Shown: piece after piece, positions 37,496-48,650 of the stretch | How positions within the stretch are numbered: position 1 is the first letter of the stretch | Layout: each line of letters opens with the position of its first letter | Assembly: GCF_027172205.1 (NCBI RefSeq) | Contig: NC_070611.1 | Coordinates: forward strand, 41,412,979 to 41,476,978 | From: Podarcis raffonei | Taxonomy: Eukaryota > Chordata > Lepidosauria > Squamata > Lacertidae | Reading direction: 5' to 3' | DNA length: 64,000 nt | Position numbers and translations under genes: made by a program | The notes under the pieces: generated by a model | Seen by the model: the letters and a program-made list of their open reading frames with translations, nothing else | What the model was told of the DNA's origin: nothing | The model's database searches: none

Positions 37496-38770
37496 AGGGG
37501 GGCATGTAGCCTTCAGATCTCCACACAAATTAGATGGAGGCCAGGAATGGAGGGGGTATGTCCAGTGATGTTGAGGGTTGGGCCAAGGGGGCAAGCCTCC
37601 ACCCTCCTCCACACTTGTGCCCAAGCTGTTCTGTCAACAAGCAAATACACTCAACATTTTGCTTACAATAACAACCTGTTAAGAGTATTTTGTGGCTTCA
37701 GATTAAAATCCAGTGGAAAGGACAACCATAATGACTCAACAATAGGTCCCTTCCTAAAGGGTACTCTGCTATGTCCTAAGCATTGCAGATCTCCAGAGTG
37801 AGGTTGGTCAACAGACTGGAGCTGACATAGTGAAATGATCTGAAGAACCATAATTTCTCTCCACTTTGAAGAGAGCTAACCTTGCAGAGTCTACTGTGGG
37901 TTTCTTCCTGCTCAGGGGAGGAGAAGCCAACCGTTGAACACTGTAAAGCAAAACAAAAGGCAGAAGAAACCAATCGACAAAAAAGACTAGGAAAATGAAA
38001 GAGTCTGAAAGATGAAAGTAAGAAGAGTCTGATGTCGAAAAAAGTAGAGTCCCTCTAGATTACCTTTGAAAGGAATATATTCCAAGATCACAAAAACCTG
38101 GAAGCTAAACAAATGTAAATATGTTAGTTCATTTGAAAAGGCAGAGAAGAGGGGGAGATGCCACAATGAATGGCTTGTCTGCTCTAGAATCCCTTTGAAG
38201 ACTGCTCCTGATTCAGAAACCTATGCCTGCCCTGGTGTGCGAAGGAGGACCCAGCACTGTGTTCCTATTGGGGCACTTGTAAGGGATAGGAGCATCCTGT
38301 ACAAGCCTGGAGTATATTATCTCAAGTGATTGGATTGTATGAGAACATAGAAGGCAATGTCTAGTTAAGTGGGTTAAAGATACAAAATCGTTTATTGTGT
38401 TATTTTTGTATTCTTCTGTTTTATCATGTATTATGTTTTAAATTTTTGTGCAACCCACCCTGGGATTACCTTTAGTGATGAGAGGAGCAAATAAGAAATA
38501 CTTTCTTTCTTTTCTTTTTTTAAATTAATTTTTATTTTATTAACATATAAAACACATACATATACATTTACACAATACATGTACACAACACACTACCTTA
38601 TTCTCATAACATAAAACATACCTACATTACTCTATATAATACCTGCCTATACTATACATATCAACATACCTACACACCCACCCCACACGGACACCCATCA
38701 AGTGACTTGACTTCCAGCCATTCTTGTTACGCTACTTTATTTTTACAACTAGCTTAAATGCATTTCATTA

Positions 38771-39012
38771 CAGTGGTACCTTGGGTTACATATGCTTCAG
38801 GTTACAGATGCTTCAGGTTACACACTCTGCTAATCCAGAAATAGTACCTCGGGTTAATAACTTTGCTTCAGGATGAGAACAGAAATCGTCCTCTGGCGGT
38901 GTGGCAGCAGCAGGAGGCCCCATTAGCTAAAGTGGTGCTTCAGGTTAAGAACAGTTTCAGGTTAAGAATGGACCTCTGGAACGAATTAAGTACTTAACCC
39001 GAGGTACCACTG
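38771..39012 (+). mobile_element. Tigger/pogo-like MITE, subfamily A
   Basis: Ends CAGTGGTACCTTGGGTTA and TTAACCCGAGGTACCACTG are flanked by TA (38769-38770, 39013-39014). The internal body AGCAGCAGGAGGCCCCATTA is as in the other subfamily A copies. Confidence 0.85.
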
Positions 39013-39662
39013 TATTTCTTTTATCTCTTCGCAAGTAATAAATACTTTCAACAAACAAAAATAAAGAATACAATATGGGTGGCATCTGACTCAGAGTACA
39101 TCCACCGAAATAAACCAGCTTAGTTGAGTCATGACTTACTTAAGTCCGTTGATTTTAATGGGTCTTTTCTGAGTATTACATTTTTATTTGAAGCCTGACT
39201 TCCAAAAAGCTGGGAGACAAGATAGATTCTGGAAAACATGGAAATCCTACTGTTGATGTAATGGACTGTCCTGTTCCTTGTGCTTTTTGTTTATCATCTT
39301 TCATCCAACTTTCTTCTTTGTTCTCTAAGCTGAAAAGGATGCAACTTCTCATATGACTTCCTCAGATTTAGTAGTCCTCTTCATTTCATTGCATAATGTG
39401 CTAGCTGGGAATTAATTCCTTTCTGGATATTAATTCTTTGAGTGCTCGCATTAAAAGCAATAGGCTTCTTTACAACATAATTCCCACCTCAGATAAATTG
39501 ATGTGAGTGCAAGAGAATAAAAAAGGTAAAGCTAATTATAATTAGGGCTGAAACAGAAGAGTGCTAGGTCACTAGCAGTCAAGCATGTGGGGAGTTGGAA
39601 ATATAAATATCAACAGAATTAGAAATAGTCAAGATGGAGTGTTGGGCAGATCTTATACAGTA

Positions 39663-39902
39663 CAGTGAAACCTCAGTTTTCAAATATAATCCATTCTAGA
39701 AGTCTGTTTAACTTCCAAACATTCGAAAACTGAGGATCAAAGGGCTGGCAGCAAAATCCATTGAAAAAATGGAGAAATGCGCCTTAGAAGCCATTCGACT
39801 TTCGAGATACGTTCAAAAATGGAAGCATTAACTTCCGGGTTTTCGGCGTTTGGCTTCCAAAACGTTTGGCAGCCGAGACGTTTGAAAACCGAGGTTTGAC
39901 TG
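39663..39902 (+). mobile_element. Tigger/pogo-like MITE, subfamily D
   Basis: It begins CAGTGAAACCTCAGTTTTCA and ends GAAAACCGAGGTTTGACTG, with TA at the left. The interior has ATTCGAAAACTGAGG, TTAACTTCCGGGTTTTCGG and CAAAACGTTTGGC. The end differs from CAGTGGTACC, so this is a separate subfamily. Confidence 0.7.
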
Positions 39903-40315
39903 GAGCTGGGTTAGGCAATGTCGTGCCCTCTAGATGCACGAGAGAAAATTGCCCAAAGCAGGACATTGTTGAGTGAGTCACCACAAGTCAGGGACTCCAA
40001 TGCACAGGCCAGGAAACTCTTGGTTTAGTCACTGCTATTCCTGTCACAGATCAATACTAAGAATGGGGTAACTTGAATGTAAGGCTGTATCTACACTGAT
40101 CTGGAAAACGCTATTTTAAAAAAAGTAGCAAAGCTCTCAATGCAATTTTACATTGATGACAGCTCGCTGCTCTACAGCCCCATCTGGTGCTACATGTTTA
40201 TAACACATTTTTAACGTTTTAAATGAGCAGTGTAGATTAGTCCTTAGGACAAATCAGTTTTAACAAATGAGGAAAAGAGAAAAATGGAGCACCCCAGAAA
40301 TCACATATTGTAAAC

Positions 40316-40666
40316 CAGGGGTAGGGAACCTCAGATTCAGAGGTAAATTGCAGTTCTCTGGGCCTCTCTATCTAGCCCTTGGTACTCTTCCAAGCTCCTC
40401 CTCCTCAGCTATACCCCCACTTCCTGCCCCAGGCCGAATGTGTTACTAGCCTTACTTTGCACCTTCCTAGAATGTTTCTACCTGGCTAAAATGTGGCATT
40501 GAACTCTGATAATTAATGCCTAGATGGAGGATACAGAAGGGTGTGCAAAACTAGCTTAATGTAAAATGTATACCGGTATTTGCTGCCCTGCACATAATTT
40601 GCCCACACCCCACAGGCTGTCCGGAATGGAATATGGCCCTCAGTATGAAAAAGGTCCCGGCCCCTT
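40316..40666. mobile_element. hAT-like non-autonomous element
   Basis: It begins CAGGGGTAGGGAACCT and ends AAAAAGGTCCCGGCCCC, an imperfect inverted repeat of the start. The body is shared with repeats in LTA4H intron 4 and at 53745-53890. A diverged 8-base target duplication is possible (TTGTAAAC / TTGTCAAT). Confidence 0.5.
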
Positions 40667-40974
40667 TTGTCAATGATGATAAGAGTCTTTTAAATATATA
40701 TATTCCATATAACCTTAATTTAAGATGCATTATTGTTTTGTCTTCTGGTCTGAAATTTCCTTTGATATAAATGAAAGCTCCCCAATGAAGGTTATCTAAG
40801 TAGTTTGTTGCTACTGGCAGGTATTTAGGATAGATCACATAAGGTAGAAACATATCTAGATCCCAGTATGAGCTGAGAAGTGGTGTACAAACCCTAATTT
40901 TGTTCTTGTGATTAACAGCTCAGGCTTTTGTCTGCCACATGCACAGTGCACTCTAATTTTGTGTGTGTTTAAGC

Positions 40975-41206
40975 CAGGGGTCAGCAAGGTGGGCTGGATT
41001 GCAGGCATGCGATTTCCAGTGTCTGCGCATGCGCAGATGCGATTACTGGCGCTGCGGAATTGAGTCCTCGCACCGTGCTGTGCCAGTTTAGCACAGCGCA
41101 TGGGGACTCACCGAGTGGGCAGCTCGGTTCAGTGGCAGCTTGTGGGCTGGTTAAACTACCCCCATGGGCCGCTTGTGGCCCATGGGCCTTAGGTTGCCTA
41201 TCGCTG
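40975..41206. mobile_element. hAT-like non-autonomous element
   Basis: It begins CAGGGGTCAGCAAGG and ends TAGGTTGCCTATCGCTG. The flanking 8-mers GTTTAAGC / GTTTAAAC differ at one base. The interior contains CTGCGCATGCGCAG, a perfect 14-base palindrome. Confidence 0.75.
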
Positions 41207-42452
41207 GTTTAAACTGTCTGCAGAGTCAGTGGAAGATTTTGGGGCCTTAAATTTCCATGGTGCCCTATGCAACGAAAAATTTGATGACCCCCCCCCCATC
41301 TCTCGCCTTCCATTGTACATCATAGTTGCAGCACCCCCCCCCCACAGCACCCTCGAGGCTTCACACACAGTGCAACCAAACCAGTCGCACTCTGGCAGGG
41401 TGATGGTGGAAACGGCTATTGAAAATACATCCGGATAAAAGCTGTAGGGTTCGGGGGTGGGGTGGGGAGGTGTAACAGACTAAAAGTTCAGCCTGCGACC
41501 GACAAATCTATAGTGGAGTTAATTAATAACACTCTGGTGTCAGATAGGTAGAAGGCTACCCTTCTCCTCAACCCTTTTTCCTGTTCATTCAATTGAAACA
41601 ATTAAGAGAAAAGGCTTACCCACCCTTTTCTCATTTATCTTGGGCTTGCATTCTTGATAAGATCCTGGGATTCTAGTCATTTTGATTAAATTTCTTTCTT
41701 TTTTAAAAATCCAATTTTGACAGTGAACATTTCATACGGAAAAGAAATGCTATGTGGTTGCATATACATTTAACTTTTATCTAGTTACGAATTCAGAAAT
41801 GGACAGAGGCAAAATAATAAACTAACATTTTGATAGGAACATTACATTCTTAACATTTCTGCAAGGAAAAGGATATCCCTGCAGGAAGGAGAAAGGTGGA
41901 GCACTGCCTATGTAGCATTTCTTGTTCAGCATTGTACAATCCTTTGCAGGGACACAGGAAGAGGATACGGAAGTTTCTACAGGAAGAAGGAGGAAAGTTC
42001 AAACATAAACAGTGGCCAAAAATTACCAGCAGTTCGTTAGATTTCCTTTTGCTTAAGTCTTTCAGTGTAAGTCAATATAAAAAAAAAGTCATATACAAAG
42101 GTGTGCTGCTAAACACGCTAAAGCAAATAAGATTAGAACAAGCACAGTGTTTTAACATTAAAGCAATCATTTAGGGAGCATATTCGTTTTGTAAAAATAT
42201 AAATAAGTTTAAAACAGCATGCTGGCTATAAGGCAGCCATTACTATGACTATCTGTGGCCTCTAAATCTCCCACCTAAATAAATATGGAAGTAGGAATTC
42301 TAAAAAGAGTTAATGTCATTTCCTAATTAGATTTGAATCTTCATCTTTGCTATGAAAACTATAGCAATTTTTTTGGGGGGGGCGGTAAAATTTAGCTGTG
42401 GCTAGTCAGAAAGTGATGATAAATATCCCTTCAAAAACTGAGAATTTGGATA

Positions 42453-42678
42453 TAGTGGTACCTCGGGTTAAGTACTTAATTTGTTCCGGAGGTCCGTACT
42501 TAACCTGAAACTGTTCTTAACCTGAAGCACCACTTTAGCTAATGGGGCCTCCTGCTGCTGCCGCGCCTCCGGAGCACGATTTCTGTTCTCATCCTGAAGC
42601 AAAGTTCTTAACCCGAGGTAATATTTCTGCATTAGCAGAGTCTGTAACCTGAAGCGTATGTAACCTGAGGTACCACTG
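42453..42678 (-). mobile_element. Tigger/pogo-like MITE, subfamily A, opposite orientation
   Basis: The body is reversed relative to the other copies (TTAAGTACTTAATTTGTTCC at the left, CTTCAGGATGAGAACAG only on the minus strand). The ends are TAGTGGTACCTCGGG and CCTGAGGTACCACTG, flanked by TA. Confidence 0.85.
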
Positions 42679-43266
42679 TAGTTCAGTTCAAAAAGTAGTT
42701 CCTGAAACTACGAGGTACACCTGCACGTCTGATACATCAAGCCAAACTCAGGTGGAATCTACACACATATAAAAAATGCTGTGAAAATGCTTTTTTAAAA
42801 AAAGTTTTGAAAAAATACATTGAATTTGGCATAGCTCACTGTCCCCTTCTAGTGTCACATTTGCATACTGCACTTTACAACACATTAAAAACGTTTCATT
42901 TGCAGCTGTGTAGCTGAGTCCTCAGTCAACTAGTCATGTGTGGCAGCCACTCAGAATCCCCTTTTGATATCTCCCTGGTCCAGACTGCAAAAACAGAATT
43001 GGGGTAGCCATAAAGATTTGACATGTCAGAATCCAGTTAGTCACAGGTAGCACAGGTGGTGAACTACAGAGCCTGAATCTGGGAGGATTGTCTTTCTTGT
43101 GTCAATCAAAAAAAGGGTTCACACCACGATAGGACAGATTCAAAAACAGTTTCTAAATGAATGGTCAAACCATTGATGGCTTCTCTTGCAGCTTATGCTA
43201 CATCTTCACAAATAGGTGACTGGATCTCCTGGTAGTTTGTGTTTTTTATAAACTGTGTCGGTTTAA

Positions 43267-43268
<2 letters not shown>

Positions 43269-43312
<44 letters not shown>
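43269..43312. repeat. (CA)n microsatellite
   Basis: A CA run of about 22 units inside a palindromic repeat that has CTACAGCTCCCAGGATCC to its right. Confidence 0.95.
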
Positions 43313-43959
43313 AAGAATGTTGTGAAATGAAATTTGTTAAAGGTTGTGAGAACTGTAGCTTTGTAAACTACAGCTCCCAGGATCCTTGTTGTCGTTGAGG
43401 GAAATGGGCTTTAAAAGTATGGCATATTTGTAGCCAAAAACGCAGCTGCTTAGGATGTTTGGTCAGAGCAGCAGCCCAAGGAAAGGGGGTGTTTAACCTC
43501 ACTCTCTATTTTCCTGATCAAAATCACACACACATCCAGGGTGCTCTTTGTCTAAAAGGGGAACATACAATGCTCCCTTGTAATCTTCTCTTTGCAGGAA
43601 AATCCGAAGCCTGAACTGAAGAAGGCAATTCTGATAAGGAAAATAGTGGAGAGATGTTTTAAACACCCATATCCTCACTCTCCTCTCCCCAATCCGACTG
43701 CTGCTCTGATCTCTTTGAGAGAACAGGAATTATGAGGATGAGGAACTCCATCTTTGTCATGCTAAATTTGAGACTACAGGAAAGTACAGAGGACAACTGA
43801 AATGCGGACGGAATGAGCTGAATGGCAGAGATTTGGATTTAGAAGAAGGGGCCCTCTAATGCTATGATTATATGAATGACTGCATGCAGGGAGCATAAAA
43901 ACAACCACCACTGAATTTTCTGCTTAAATCTAATTGTGCTTGCTCTGATCAGCACAACT

Positions 43960-44427
43960 AACACAATGCACTTACCTCTAGGGGTTTGTGTTTCCTTTTG
44001 GAAATGAGACTTTGGTGTCTTTATGATATGTGGTTTATTTACACATATATACTATTTGAGCCTACAATTCACAACATTAACACCCAAAAAGGGTCTTGCT
44101 TCTCCCATAACTGCAGCCTTGGATTCAAAGAGAAATCAACCATTGCTCTGTCTCTCTAGCTTTCCAGCTTGCTGCTTTCATCACTGCAAAACTCAACTCT
44201 AAATTCAAGCCTTGTCCTTCTAACTATCTCTGAGTTGTGGGATGGTCTCCACCCATTTGTTTGTCTCGCACAGAGCCCTCTTTCATTTGTTCTCCTAATG
44301 GCCGATCATCCAGGTGATCACCTCATCAGGTAGCTAGCCTGGCCTTGATTAGTTTTTAACACTTGCTGGATCCAAGGATTAGAAGGGTCTGGCAACCAGT
44401 TTAACACACACAAACCAACTCATAACA
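43960..44427 (-). mobile_element. LTR-like repeat, same family as 35766-36201
   Basis: The minus strand begins TGTTATGAGTTGG and carries GTAAATAAACCACATATCAT. It aligns with the other copy over the poly(A) half (TGGGTGTTAA, AGGCT, GAAGCAAGACC, CCAAGGCTG). The far end near 43960 is approximate. No internal retroviral region was recognised between the two copies. Confidence 0.5.
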
Positions 44428-44865
44428 GTATGAAGAGGAACCTTGCTGTAAGCCAGATCCAAACATAGGAGCCCAAGCATGTGGGTGGAAAAAGAGGACT
44501 CTATCTGGGCTCAGAGGTTCATTGGGGCCTGCCCTGGTTGCAAGCCCATTACTGCAAAGAATAAAAAAGAGGCTAACTTGTAGATAATTATTGAGGATGT
44601 TATTGTGGTGTTCAGACCTTGTAAGATTTGCTAGAGTCAATAAGTATTGTAAGAACAAGAAAGACAACATTCTGAGTAGTATGTGCTTGCCCTTATCTAA
44701 ACAAACCTGGGGACACACACAGAAAGTAAGTTGCACAAGAAACACTAGAACTTGCAGTCTGAGAGACTTGTGCCTCCCTATGGCAGATGCATTCTCAAGA
44801 ACTACAGAGTTCCTTAGTTACTGATGGCATTCCCTGTACAGGAATTTTCACCTAATCACTTTGCA

Positions 44866-45245
44866 CCAGCAGTAGCTGACATAATGTCCTCCAGACATTA
44901 CCAGACTACAATTTATGTCAGCCCCAGCCAGCGTTGCCAATACAGTTGTACCTTGGAAGTCGAATGGTATCCGTTCCAGGAGTTTGACTTCCAAAATGTT
45001 CGAAAACCAATTTTTTGCTTCTGATTGGCTGCAGGAAGCTCCTGCAGCTAGTCGGAAGCCATGGAAACCCTGTCAGATGTTCAGCTTCCAAAAATAGTTC
45101 ACAAACCGGAACGGTCACTTCCGGGTTTGCAACGTTCGGGAGCCAAACGTTCGGCAATTAAGCTGTTCGAAAACCAAGGTACGACTGCAATTAGAAATGA
45201 TGGGCGGCTGTAGTCCAACAGTGTATGGCGGGCACAACACTGGTT
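44866..45245. mobile_element. hAT-like palindromic repeat split by a Tigger-like MITE
   Basis: The left arm (44866-44942) has GTCCTCCAGACATTACCAG and GACTACAATTTATGTCAGCC. The right arm (45188-45245) has AATGATGGGCGGCTGTAGTC and CCAACAGTG. They are complementary arms of the short palindromic type seen at 30358-30496. The subfamily C MITE at 44943-45187 lies between them. Confidence 0.55.
44943..45187 (+). mobile_element. Tigger/pogo-like MITE, subfamily C, inside an older hAT-like element
   Basis: It begins CAGTTGTACCTTGGAAGTCG and ends GAAAACCAAGGTACGACTG. It has GATTGGCTGCAGGAAGCTCC and CACTTCCGGGTTTG as in 8087-8335. TA precedes it. It splits the repeat whose halves lie at 44866-44942 and 45188-45245. 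Confidence 0.8.
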
Positions 45246-45401
45246 TCTCCTGCTTTAGGAGAAATCACTTTGCACCTACCTCCTTCCACTACTTGCTGAA
45301 ACTTACAATAAACCCTAAAAAGTTACTGAGACAGGACTTACCTTTGAGGAAGGCATGCTGACTCTTAAAAAAACTCAAAAACAAGACTTGTCCATGTATA
45401 T

Positions 45402-45525
45402 CATGGGTAGCCAAATTGATGCCCTCCAAGTGTAGAAAATTCCCATCATCCCTGACCATAGGTCTTGCTGGCCAGGGCTGATGAGGTTTGTAGTCCACAA
45501 TACCTGCCCAGCACCACTCTATTCT
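45402..45525. mobile_element. Degenerate palindromic hAT-like MITE
   Basis: GGTAGCCAAATTGATGCCCT at the left, TCCCATCATCCCTGACC, then GGCTGATGAGGTTTGTAGTC at the right follow the layout of the 30358-30496 element. The edges are not clear. Confidence 0.45.
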
Positions 45526-45613
45526 GTGTGCTTGTTAATATTGTATTTAATAATGCTTTTCACCAATAGTTGTAGAGCAGGTGTTAAATTTAGCAGCCCC
45601 TTATGTCCTGGAT

Positions 45614-45849
45614 TCCTGCCAACCTAGCAGTTCGAAAGCACAAAGTTCAAGTAGATAAATAGGTACTGCTCCAGTGGGAAGGTAAACGGCGTTTCCGTGT
45701 GCTGCTTTGGTTCGCTAGAAGCGGCTTAGTCATGCTGGCCACATGACCCGGAAGCTGTACGCTGGCTCCCTCGGCCAATAAAGCGAGATGAGCGCCGCAA
45801 CCCCAGAGTCGGTCACGACTGGACCTATTGGTCAGGGGTCCCTTTACCT
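45614..45849 (+). mobile_element. Sauria-type SINE, 5'-truncated
   Basis: It lacks the tRNA head and starts at CCTGCCAACCTAGCAG, running to the Bov-B-like tail CAGGGGTCCCTTTACC. It is flanked by an exact 13-base duplication TTATGTCCTGGAT at 45601-45613 and 45850-45862. The truncation therefore happened during insertion, as is typical of LINE-driven reverse transcription. Confidence 0.9.
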
Positions 45850-47399
45850 TTATGTCCTGGATACTTCCTGATCCCTTTTTAAAAACTGTTATTGCACTGG
45901 CTGCTTCTCAGTCCTTTGGTATAGGAACAAGTTAGATGTCTTTGCTAGAAGACCAGCAACTTCACATGTGAGCTCTTCAAGAACTCTTGCCATGGTAATT
46001 TGTTCATTTTCAATTTGTCAGTAAGGCCTAGACCTTTATTGTTGTTCAACCCAATCTGCATCACTTCCTCAGACTTCCTTTCTGAAAAAAATCAGTTTAG
46101 GCACTAATATCTGCCCTGCATCTTTTCCAGTGAATACATGTAAATTTGTCCAGCTTTTATTCAATCCATTTATCGTGCTTTAGCACACCTTTTACTTTTG
46201 TGTCATTCAACAGCTTCCTAGCTTGCCTTCCTAGCCAGATTGCTGAGGTCTTTAAATAATTTAAATATTTTTTATTATTGATCTTAATGGTCTTTTTGCA
46301 AGATGCTCATCAAATTCTCCCCTCGCACCAGCCCATTACTCTCTGCTACCATTTTTTGGCTAGATTATATATATATTTGTTCCTTTACCTCTTAATTTGG
46401 GGGAGGCTTCCATTTTTTGAAGGAAGCCTTCTGGCGTCTAATAACATCCTTGGCCTAAGCTCTATAACTATGCTGGCATTCTCTTAGGATTTGATGGTAC
46501 CTTTCCTAATCTGCAGTGCACATTCTGGTTGAGTTTTGTTTCCATTATTTTGGTTTTGAATAAGCAACAAGAGTTCTGGAGATATTTGACCCTCTTGTCT
46601 TGCCCTTTTCACTTACATTTTATTTACAGACCTCCTTCTTTCTGAGGCATTATTGACTTTGTTGCATTGTAAATGCTGAATCTAATAGTACTTCACTGCT
46701 TCTAAGTGGTTAATTTTGCTGTTCCTTAAATTAATGTGTGTCATAGCACTGAATTAAGACTACAGTCCTGTGCATTGGTAGTAGCACCTTAAATTTTATC
46801 TGAGTTGTGGATTTCAGCAGCCTGTGTACTGGATTGCAGAGCTTCTCTGCTGGGTCACTGAGCTCAGAAACCGTTTGATTTTGCATTTCAAGGGACGGAA
46901 GGCTGCCTTTGAACTGTCCCATTGTGTCTTAATTTAGCAGTTTATAGCACCTCTATCAGTAGAAAGCCTGGTGAAAAGTTGTAAGGGCCACAGTAATTAG
47001 CAGAGCCGAAGTCCAGACACCCTAATCAACAACAACAGAAAATGCAGAATATTTGTTGTTGCTTACACTATATTAGTAGAGCTATTAATACATGCATGCT
47101 TATGAATAGAACTCTATTATTGTATAACTCTGTTAACACAGCATTTAACATACAGATATGTGCATGTGGGGTCTCTCTGCGCGGGTCTGCAAGAACAGTT
47201 AAATGACTCCAGCTTGCTGTTATCCCAGCATTTTGGGGGAAAGCTGGTTTATTATTTTTCAGCGAAGCCACCTTATGTTTTTAGTAGCTGTGGCTGATGA
47301 GCCAAGTTTGTTGGTCTTGTTTGAAGCTCCTCCCCGGGGGTGCAGAACAGGAAGAGGTGGAGGTCAGAGGGAGCTGCTGGAGTTCCTTGGTTTGTGTGT

Positions 47400-47781
47400 G
47401 CGTCTGAGTGAAGTTGCCATTACCCTTTTACTATGTGTGTGTCTTATATTACAGCAATGCTGCACATCAGTGGCCAAAGAGAGGGGAGAAGGGAGGAAAA
47501 GCCTGTTTACACAGACTGCAAACCGCCTGGGGAATAATGCAGGAAAGGAAGTGAGCCGGCTCGCTGTCTGACTGCTCCAACTTCCTGCTCTCTCTCACTC
47601 TCGCACACACACCAACCGGGGGGGTGGGGGGTGGAAGAGAGAAAGAAACAAGGGGGGATCAGGATCTCATTACAAGAGCAACAGAGCGTTTTCGAGGACT
47701 GTCAGTATGGAAAACGGGGGGATTTTACGCAGCTCCCTTTAAACCTGCGAGGAGAGATCGGAGAAGCCCACCAAACTCCGG
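47400..47781 (+). other. ELK3: Candidate untranslated first exon of the next gene, possibly ELK3
   Basis: A consensus splice donor (CTCCGG followed by GTATGTAAG, exon end at 47781) sits at the left edge of a strong CpG island. No long conserved reading frame precedes it, so a non-coding first exon is suggested. The name rests only on synteny: in other amniotes ELK3, an ETS-domain repressor, lies next to LTA4H in the opposite orientation and has an untranslated first exon. The ETS domain start (MESAITLWQFLLQLL) was not found anywhere to the right, so the coding exons would be beyond the window. The left boundary is only a guess. Confidence 0.4.
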
Positions 47782-48650
47782 GTATGTAAGCTTTTTAAAA
47801 GTTGGGCAGAGTTTGGAGGGGGGAGGCAGAAAAGGGCGAGGGGCAGACAGGTGGGAGCAGCATGGGATGGCGCTCAGGCGGTTCCCCCCTCCACCTTCCC
47901 TGATAAAAGGCGAAAAGTATCGCGCCACGGGTGGGGGGTGCGGGAGATCCCTGCCCCGCCACAAGGCATCCGGTTGGGGCTGCCGGGGGAGGCGGGAGAA
48001 GAGTCCCGGGTGCCGGGAGCTCCAGTGGCAGCTCCAGAAGCCCCAGTTGCAGCTCTTTGCTGCGGGGCAGAAGTGCCATCTGTCGGGGAGGGGGGTTTGG
48101 GAAATGTCTGAGAGGGAGCAAAGTGGGTTGTGTGTGGGGCGCGCGGAGCGGGGGGGGGGAGAGAGAGACTGGCGAGACATCGCCCTTTTGGACGGTGCGT
48201 GAGAGAGGGAGGGCAATGGGAACTCCCGGGGTGTGGGGGGCAGAAAGGAGTCCCTGGCTTCTGCAGGAGGCGCGCGTTGTGTCAACTGCTTGTTGTGCAT
48301 ATGGCAATGTGGAGGAGTCTCCACCTGCCGTTGACAAAAAAACGCCGGGGGGTGGGGGGCTAAAGATGGGGCTCTCTTCTGCAGCGGGGAAGAGGGGTGT
48401 GAGGAGGGGCGTCCAACTTGGCTGGAGAAATGGGAGTCTGGGGGTGCCACTGCGCCTCTCGAAGCGCGCGCGCGCGCGTGGCGGTGGGGAGGGTTCGCCT
48501 TATGTTTGGGGAGACGGTGTGGGGGCCAGTGCCTTTGTGAAGCGGGTGAGCTGGAAGGGGCGCGCGCCGCCTGACAGGCTTGAGGAGACGAGAGTTAATT
48601 TCTCTCCGAAGGCGCTGCGTCGCCATGAACCACTTTAGGGGTGTGTGAGG
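47600..48650. promoter_or_regulatory. CpG island
   Basis: About 1 kb of very GC-rich sequence with many CpGs, including CGCGCGCGCGCG near 48463-48475. It is flanked by AT-rich DNA and looks like an unmethylated promoter island. G-rich runs continue to about 48960. The long open frames on both strands here reflect low stop-codon density in GC-rich DNA and show no domain I recognise. Confidence 0.8.

Larger units (their letters stand above)
30497..47400. other. Repeat-rich intergenic region between LTA4H and the next CpG island
   Basis: No coding exon is recognisable. Contents include one Sauria-type SINE (31179-31533) and a truncated one (45614-45849), several hAT-like elements, Tigger-like palindromic elements (38771-39012, 39663-39902, 42453-42678, 44943-45187), two LTR-like repeats of one family (35766-36201 and 43960-44427), a (CA)n tract and a 22-base hairpin at 37450-37495. 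Between these the sequence shows nothing I can name. Confidence 0.6.

Noticed and set aside
36202-43959. A provirus between the two LTR-like repeats
   Set aside because: The interval holds several unrelated DNA elements and no retroviral gene that I can recognise; the two LTR-like copies differ greatly.
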